From positions 1-8,908 of the forward strand of contig JALVEJ010000215.1 in assembly GCA_027031025.1 (NCBI GenBank): a DNA stretch of 8,908 nucleotides. Direction: 5' to 3'. The translations under genes and the position numbers were made by a program. Below the pieces are notes generated by a model, which searched no databases, was not told the origin of the DNA, and worked only from the letters and a program-made list of their open reading frames with translations. Origin of the DNA: Flavobacteriales bacterium (GTDB lineage: Bacteria; Bacteroidota; Bacteroidia; Flavobacteriales; Flavobacteriaceae). Positions 6,350 to 8,908 of the stretch are shown here, in pieces. Each line of letters starts with the position of its first letter. The stretch's first letter is position 1.

Positions 6350-6844
6350 TTATCTTCCCCCTCTGGATGGTAAAAATTCTTTTATAAGTAGTCCGACAAT
6401 TATTATAAAAGATACCAGTGTAATCACTAATAATGTAAAAGGCAGAGGAGTTTGCTGAGCTGCTAATAAAACAGCATCATAATAACTTTTCACCTGATTT
6501 TCTATCTTGAAAAGTTTTTCTTTTTCTGATTGTATTTTTTCATATTCTTCTCTTACTTTTGCCAGTTCTTTTTTGGCTTGTTTACAGTTATCACTTTCCT
6601 TTTGATTATCTTCCATAGAAACATCAGAACAGTTCCACTCAACCTGAAACTGGGCATTTTTTAATTTTTGTTCTGCAAGGGCTATAAGGTTTGCATAATC
6701 ATATCCTATCTTCATCTGCCATATCTGGTTAACCCTTTCAAAAAATGATGAATAGATCTTGTAAAACCCAAATCCCACAACTACCAGGAGGGCTATCAAA
6801 ACTATTTTCTTATACTGGTAAGCTATAACTGTTTTAATGTCCAT
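6350..6844 (-). CDS. 164-residue two-TM protein with an extracytoplasmic coiled coil
   Basis: TM1 spans about 14-31, after a basic N-terminus. A polar region follows, containing Cys72 and Cys87 and a heptad-rich coiled coil at about 83-120 (AKKELAKVREEYEKIQSEKE). TM2 spans about 136-155 and the basic tail is KEFLPSRGGR. Both ends are predicted cytoplasmic, with the coiled coil outside. GAGGTG precedes the ATG, and R-box R3 ends 27 nt upstream, so the gene has an internal promoter as well as read-through from R4. It could be an envelope-spanning scaffold linking the two neighbouring lipoproteins. No family recognised. Confidence 0.82.
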   Translation of the reverse strand: MDIKTVIAYQYKKIVLIALLVVVGFGFYKIYSSFFERVNQIWQMKIGYDYANLIALAEQKLKNAQFQVEWNCSDVSMEDNQKESDNCKQAKKELAKVREEYEKIQSEKEKLFKIENQVKSYYDAVLLAAQQTPLPFTLLVITLVSFIIIVGLLIKEFLPSRGGR

Positions 6845-6847
6845 CTT

Positions 6848-7342
6848 TCACCTCAACAAACACTCTTTACTATATAAACGGAATTTTTCACACTGCCTTT
6901 TCTTTAGATACTCAAGGGCAGATTTGATATAGAAAAAATTGATAGTGTTAAATGAATAAAGCTCGTTAATCTCTGGATAATACTTGGATTTGTCCTTAAA
7001 AATTTTTACAGTGATTATTTCATAGTCCTTTACAATAATTTCCATAGTTTTATCAAAGGAGTGGCAAGAAGCTGTCAAATCTATTTTCTTGCCATCTTTT
7101 TCTGCATAAAGATGCGGAACACCGTCGCAGTATCCAATGATTAATTTCCCGTTGCCACGTATTGCTTTTAAGTTTTCAATTCTACAAACTTTTTTGTCTT
7201 TTGAAGAAACAAGCGTGTAAGATTTATCAAACCAGTATCCTGTAGCCTGCTCAAACTTTGCAGCATATTGAATTTGATTTAAGGCAGTGCAGGAAGCAAA
7301 CATAACAGGAACAAATGCAGATATAAACTTAGCATTTATCAT
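6848..7342 (-). CDS. 164-residue lipoprotein
   Basis: MINAKFISAFVPVMFASC is a lipoprotein signal with Cys18 as the lipid site (Phe at -3, as in the 322-residue lipoprotein). Five further Cys (53, 72, 93, 151, 161) suggest disulfides. The mature part is a mixed alpha/beta protein containing YCDGVPHLYAEKDGKKIDL. The start has GAGGGG 8 nt upstream and overlaps the end of the phosphoesterase gene by 14 bp. The last residues CEKFRLYS (151-158) are encoded by R-box R3, so the C-terminus is partly dictated by a regulatory sequence. Function unknown. Confidence 0.8.
   Translation of the reverse strand: MINAKFISAFVPVMFASCTALNQIQYAAKFEQATGYWFDKSYTLVSSKDKKVCRIENLKAIRGNGKLIIGYCDGVPHLYAEKDGKKIDLTASCHSFDKTMEIIVKDYEIITVKIFKDKSKYYPEINELYSFNTINFFYIKSALEYLKKRQCEKFRLYSKECLLR
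6871..6891 (-). promoter_or_regulatory. R-box R3 (internal promoter inside a coding sequence)
   Basis: Minus strand: GTGAAAAATTCCG then TTTATATA, ending 27 nt before the ATG at 6844. It is a near-exact copy of R2 and R4 although it lies wholly within codons of the upstream lipoprotein. It is one TA shorter at the TATATA end. It probably gives extra transcription of the four downstream genes. Confidence 0.68.
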
Positions 7343-8216
7343 AGGACATTCCCCTCATGAACTCTACTGCATCTTGATATCTAAAGAAACCAATCATTTT
7401 ACGCTTGTCAGGATATAGCACTACTGCTGGTGTGCTCATATGGGAAACTCCATAAGGATTGAAATACTTAAATGTGTAAGCATCCTTATCTTTGAAAGTT
7501 CCAGTTTTGATTAGTATGCGGTCAAACAGTTCATCATCTTTCGGGTAAGGGAATGTATATATTGCTGGGAAATGTGAATGAGAAGTGCAAACAACATCAG
7601 CTGTTGGGTAGTAAAGTGTTAACTCTCTATGCGAACTGTGAACGGGGTTTAAAATAGAGTTAAAGCGGGATTTATGAACCATTGCTATTTTGTATTTAAC
7701 TTCATTGTTTAGCTTTAAATTCAGAAGAAGCCTATTTATCCCAAGCGGAACCTTATACTGGAAAAGAGTTTGAATATAAGGATTTTGTCCAGAAAATTCC
7801 TCGTGATTTCCAATAACAACAGCAAGTAGTTTCTTGTTTTCACCCAAAAGTTCAATAAAATTTTTGTAAAACTCCCTCTGCTTAGCTGGGGATAAGATTT
7901 GAGAATTTATACCAGCAAGTAAAAGCTTAGGAACAGGTGTTTCAAAGTTATCTATAAAATCACCATTAACAATCAGAAACACGTTGTCATTTTCCAGGAT
8001 TGTATTGAGAACATTTTTAATTTCACCCACATTCGTATGAATAGAACCAAAGTGAATATCACTGCTAAAAATCAAACAGATAGGTTTCTCCGTTTCAATA
8101 CTTAATGTTTTATAGTGCTCAAACTCTGGCTGACAATCAAAAAGTTCCCTTTCCGTTTCAGTTAGAAACTCTGCATAATCAAGGATTTCAAAAACTTTGT
8201 TCAGCTTATCGCTCAT
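7329..8216 (-). CDS. calcineurin-like metallophosphoesterase
   Basis: All metal-binding motifs of the family are present in order (numbered from the 8216 start): SSDIHFG with Asp53 and His55, NGDFID with Asp86, GNHEE with Asn137 and His138, a later His181 in MVHKS, and SHSH with His213 and His215. Such enzymes use two metals to hydrolyse phosphomono- or diesters. The substrate cannot be told, and nucleic acid, cyclic nucleotides or phospholipid heads are all possible. There is no signal peptide, so it is cytoplasmic. The start at 8216 (295 residues) is chosen because GGAGGTG lies 6 nt before it. An in-frame ATG at 8231 overlaps that site. It is the first gene of the R4 operon and a rare enzyme among envelope proteins. 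Confidence 0.92.
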   Translation of the reverse strand: MSDKLNKVFEILDYAEFLTETERELFDCQPEFEHYKTLSIETEKPICLIFSSDIHFGSIHTNVGEIKNVLNTILENDNVFLIVNGDFIDNFETPVPKLLLAGINSQILSPAKQREFYKNFIELLGENKKLLAVVIGNHEEFSGQNPYIQTLFQYKVPLGINRLLLNLKLNNEVKYKIAMVHKSRFNSILNPVHSSHRELTLYYPTADVVCTSHSHFPAIYTFPYPKDDELFDRILIKTGTFKDKDAYTFKYFNPYGVSHMSTPAVVLYPDKRKMIGFFRYQDAVEFMRGMSYDKC

Positions 8217-8240
8217 GGTTGACACCTCCAACTGCCTTTT

Positions 8241-8263
8241 TATATATAAACGGAATTTTTCAC
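8241..8263 (-). promoter_or_regulatory. R-box R4 (putative promoter of the envelope operon)
   Basis: Minus strand: GTGAAAAATTCCG then TTTATATATA, ending 25 nt before the ATG at 8216 and followed by AAAAGGC. Taking TATATA as the -10 element puts the start site near 8234 and gives a leader of about 18 nt holding just the GGAGGTG site. No TTGACA-like -35 is seen at the expected place. Confidence 0.72.
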
Positions 8264-8336
8264 AAGTGAAATTTTAAGGACAGATAAAGTAAAAAGTTGT
8301 CCGTAAAATCTCGGTAAATGTCCTGGAATTAATCAA

Positions 8337-8362
8337 AAAAATTCCGTATATACGGAATTTTT
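8337..8362. promoter_or_regulatory. R5, perfect 26-bp palindrome of two head-to-head R-boxes
   Basis: The half-site AAAAATTCCGTATA overlaps its own reverse complement so that TATA is shared at the centre. Every position from 8337 to 8362 pairs. It may be a dimer site for the R-box-binding factor (autoregulation or origin) or a divergent pair of start sites. It lies about 75 bp upstream of R4. Confidence 0.7.
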
Positions 8363-8402
8363 GGTAAGGTTTGCAAAATATTGATTTTTCTTACTTGGAA
8401 AG

Positions 8403-8450
8403 TTTTATGTGTAGATAACCAGCCAAGACATCTCCACATAAAAGAAAAAA
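8403..8450 (-). ncRNA. candidate structured leader or small RNA from R6
   Basis: The arms 8403-8416 and 8430-8443 pair over 14 positions with one mismatch (TTTTATGTG with CACATAAAA, AGAT with ATCT), leaving a 13-nt loop. A transcript started by R6 near 8450 would enter this stem within about 7 nt. No useful open frame follows before R5 and R4, so the R6 transcript may be a non-coding RNA or long structured leader. The stem could equally act as DNA, for example a cruciform at an origin. Confidence 0.35.
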
Positions 8451-8459
8451 AAGCCTAAA

Positions 8460-8479
8460 TATATATAAACGGAATTTTT
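8460..8479 (-). promoter_or_regulatory. R-box R6
   Basis: Minus strand core AAAAATTCCGTTTATATATA, identical to the R2/R4 core and followed by TTTAGGC. The upstream TGA is replaced by CCA. No start codon with a ribosome site lies 23-27 nt downstream, unlike R1-R4. It may drive the stem-loop RNA or longer transcripts into the operon. Confidence 0.6.
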
Positions 8480-8491
8480 GGAGTGGAAAAC

Positions 8492-8596
8492 AAAGCCTTT
8501 ATTTTTTCTAATCCTTGAATATCAACTATTAGAGAAAATTGAAAATTTAAAAATCTTTTAGTGAAAATCATGAAAAAACTGTAAAGCCTTTATTTT
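8492..8596 (+). repeat. 14-bp direct repeat pair AAAGCCTTTATTTT
   Basis: Exact copies lie at 8492-8505 and 8583-8596, 91 bp apart, between R6 and R7. The AAAGCC part also appears downstream of R-box R1 on the minus strand. Possible protein-binding iterons, although two copies are weak support. Confidence 0.45.
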
Positions 8597-8627
8597 CAAT
8601 ACTTTACTTAAGTTACCAAATCAAAAA

Positions 8628-8647
8628 TGAAAAATTCCGTATATATA
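8628..8647 (+). promoter_or_regulatory. R-box R7, facing the plus strand
   Basis: Plus strand: TGAAAAATTCCG then TATATATA. This is the only clear single copy oriented rightward, with the GTATA variant also found in R5. An AAAGGG lies at 8660-8665, but the adjacent ATG is followed at once by TAA, so no gene starts here. It may serve a transcript running beyond the window. Confidence 0.55.
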
Positions 8648-8692
8648 ATAAATTAAACTAAAGGGATGTTTTAAAAGAATATATATACATAA

Positions 8693-8705
8693 CGGACTTC
8701 GTCCG
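8693..8705 (+). other. small hairpin CGGAC-TTC-GTCCG
   Basis: A 5-bp G-C-rich stem with a 3-nt loop stands out in a region almost without G-C. The preceding TATATACATAACGGA resembles a decayed R-box. There is no T run after it, so it is not a typical terminator. It could be a pause, an origin hairpin or chance. Confidence 0.35.
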
Positions 8706-8794
8706 AAATGTGATGATGTGGTTAAAAAAAATTTAAAAGTTTTTATTTTGATTTTTCTTTTTAAGAAAGGGAATTTTTTAAGAACAATTTTTTT

Positions 8795-8868
8795 CAATTT
8801 AAGAATTTAAAGAACTTAGGGACTTTAATTCAATTTGTTGAAGTTAGGCAATTTAAAGAATTTAAATC
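8795..8868 (+). repeat. imperfect CAATTTAA(A)GAATTTAAA direct repeats in an AT tract
   Basis: Copies start at 8795 and 8849, with a further CAATTTAA at 8868. The surrounding 200 bases are nearly all A and T. This fits a DNA-unwinding element or curved promoter DNA but could also be low-complexity sequence. Confidence 0.4.
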
Positions 8869-8908
8869 AATTTAATTCCTCTTAAAAATTACTACCTGCT
8901 TGTTCAAA

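Larger units (their letters stand above)
8232..8908. other. long AT-rich non-coding region, candidate control/origin region
   Basis: No convincing gene is seen in these 677 bases on either strand. The stretch holds R4, the palindrome R5, a stem-loop, R6, a 14-bp direct repeat, the opposite-facing R7, a small hairpin and a terminal AT tract with repeats. Weak AGGACA/TGTCCT complementarity occurs at about 8277-8323. Repeat density plus extreme AT content is typical of plasmid and phage origins or early control regions. No DnaA box or recognised initiator gene is visible. Confidence 0.5.

Noticed and set aside
1938..8216. Filamentous phage (inovirus) genome
   Set aside because: Small membrane proteins and secreted proteins are suggestive, but there is no Zot/pI ATPase, replication protein or recognisable coat protein in the window.
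8217..8231. ATG at 8231 as phosphoesterase start
   Set aside because: It overlaps the GGAGGTG ribosome site that serves the ATG at 8216.
1761..8263. Archaeal TATA/BRE promoters
   Set aside because: The tRNA is a bacterial initiator with encoded CCA and a sigma70 promoter, and genes use Shine-Dalgarno sites, so the host is a bacterium.
1761..8647. CRISPR array
   Set aside because: The repeats are kilobases apart and next to gene starts, with no regular spacers or cas genes.
8693..8705. Rho-independent terminator
   Set aside because: The stem is only 5 bp and no T run follows on either strand.

Overview
This window looks like the left end of an integrated mobile element in an AT-rich bacterial genome. 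The host is bacterial: a sigma70-type promoter (TTGACA, 16 bp, TATAAT) drives an initiator tRNA-fMet with the bacterial C1-A72 mismatch, and most genes have GGAGG-type ribosome binding sites. The tRNA stems are almost all G-C although the rest is very AT-rich. Together with Lys/Ile/Glu-rich proteins and AGA/ATA codon use, this suggests a thermophile, possibly an Aquificota member such as Sulfurihydrogenibium or Persephonella. The lineage is an inference, not something I can prove here.

Layout. 1-127: promoter and tRNA-fMet, the chromosome/element junction. 84-1607 (minus): a large serine recombinase whose last 14 codons and stop are the antisense strand of the tRNA, so the tRNA gene is almost certainly the integration site. 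1604-2114 (minus): three tiny genes feeding into the recombinase. 2174-3515 (plus): a cargo-like cassette of three uncharacterised genes behind its own promoter with a perfect 10-bp inverted repeat. 3555-3598: a cluster of ATTATACA/TGTATAAT repeats between convergent gene ends. 3603-8216 (minus): a tight six-gene operon encoding a metallophosphoesterase, a lipoprotein, a two-TM coiled-coil protein, a Cys-rich lipoprotein, a signal-peptide protein and a basic, possibly DNA-binding protein. Stops and starts mostly overlap. 8217-8908: a long non-coding, very AT-rich region with repeats, a perfect 26-bp palindrome and a stem-loop.

The most striking signal is a dispersed box, core AAAAATTCCGTTTATATATA (sense of the minus-strand genes), here called the R-box. 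Four copies (R1-R4) each end 23-27 nt before a start codon that has a good Shine-Dalgarno. Two or three more copies, including the head-to-head palindrome, lie in the 8.2-8.9 kb region. Constant spacing, strong block conservation and no conserved -35 hexamer suggest a dedicated promoter class: an element-encoded polymerase or sigma factor, or a host promoter with a strict activator site. Both the recombinase operon and the envelope-protein operon carry R-boxes, so integration/excision and the envelope module appear to share one regulon. The plus-strand cassette has none, which supports it being independent cargo. No capsid, terminase, relaxase, Zot or recognised replication gene is present, so the element (virus, plasmid or other) cannot be classified from this window.
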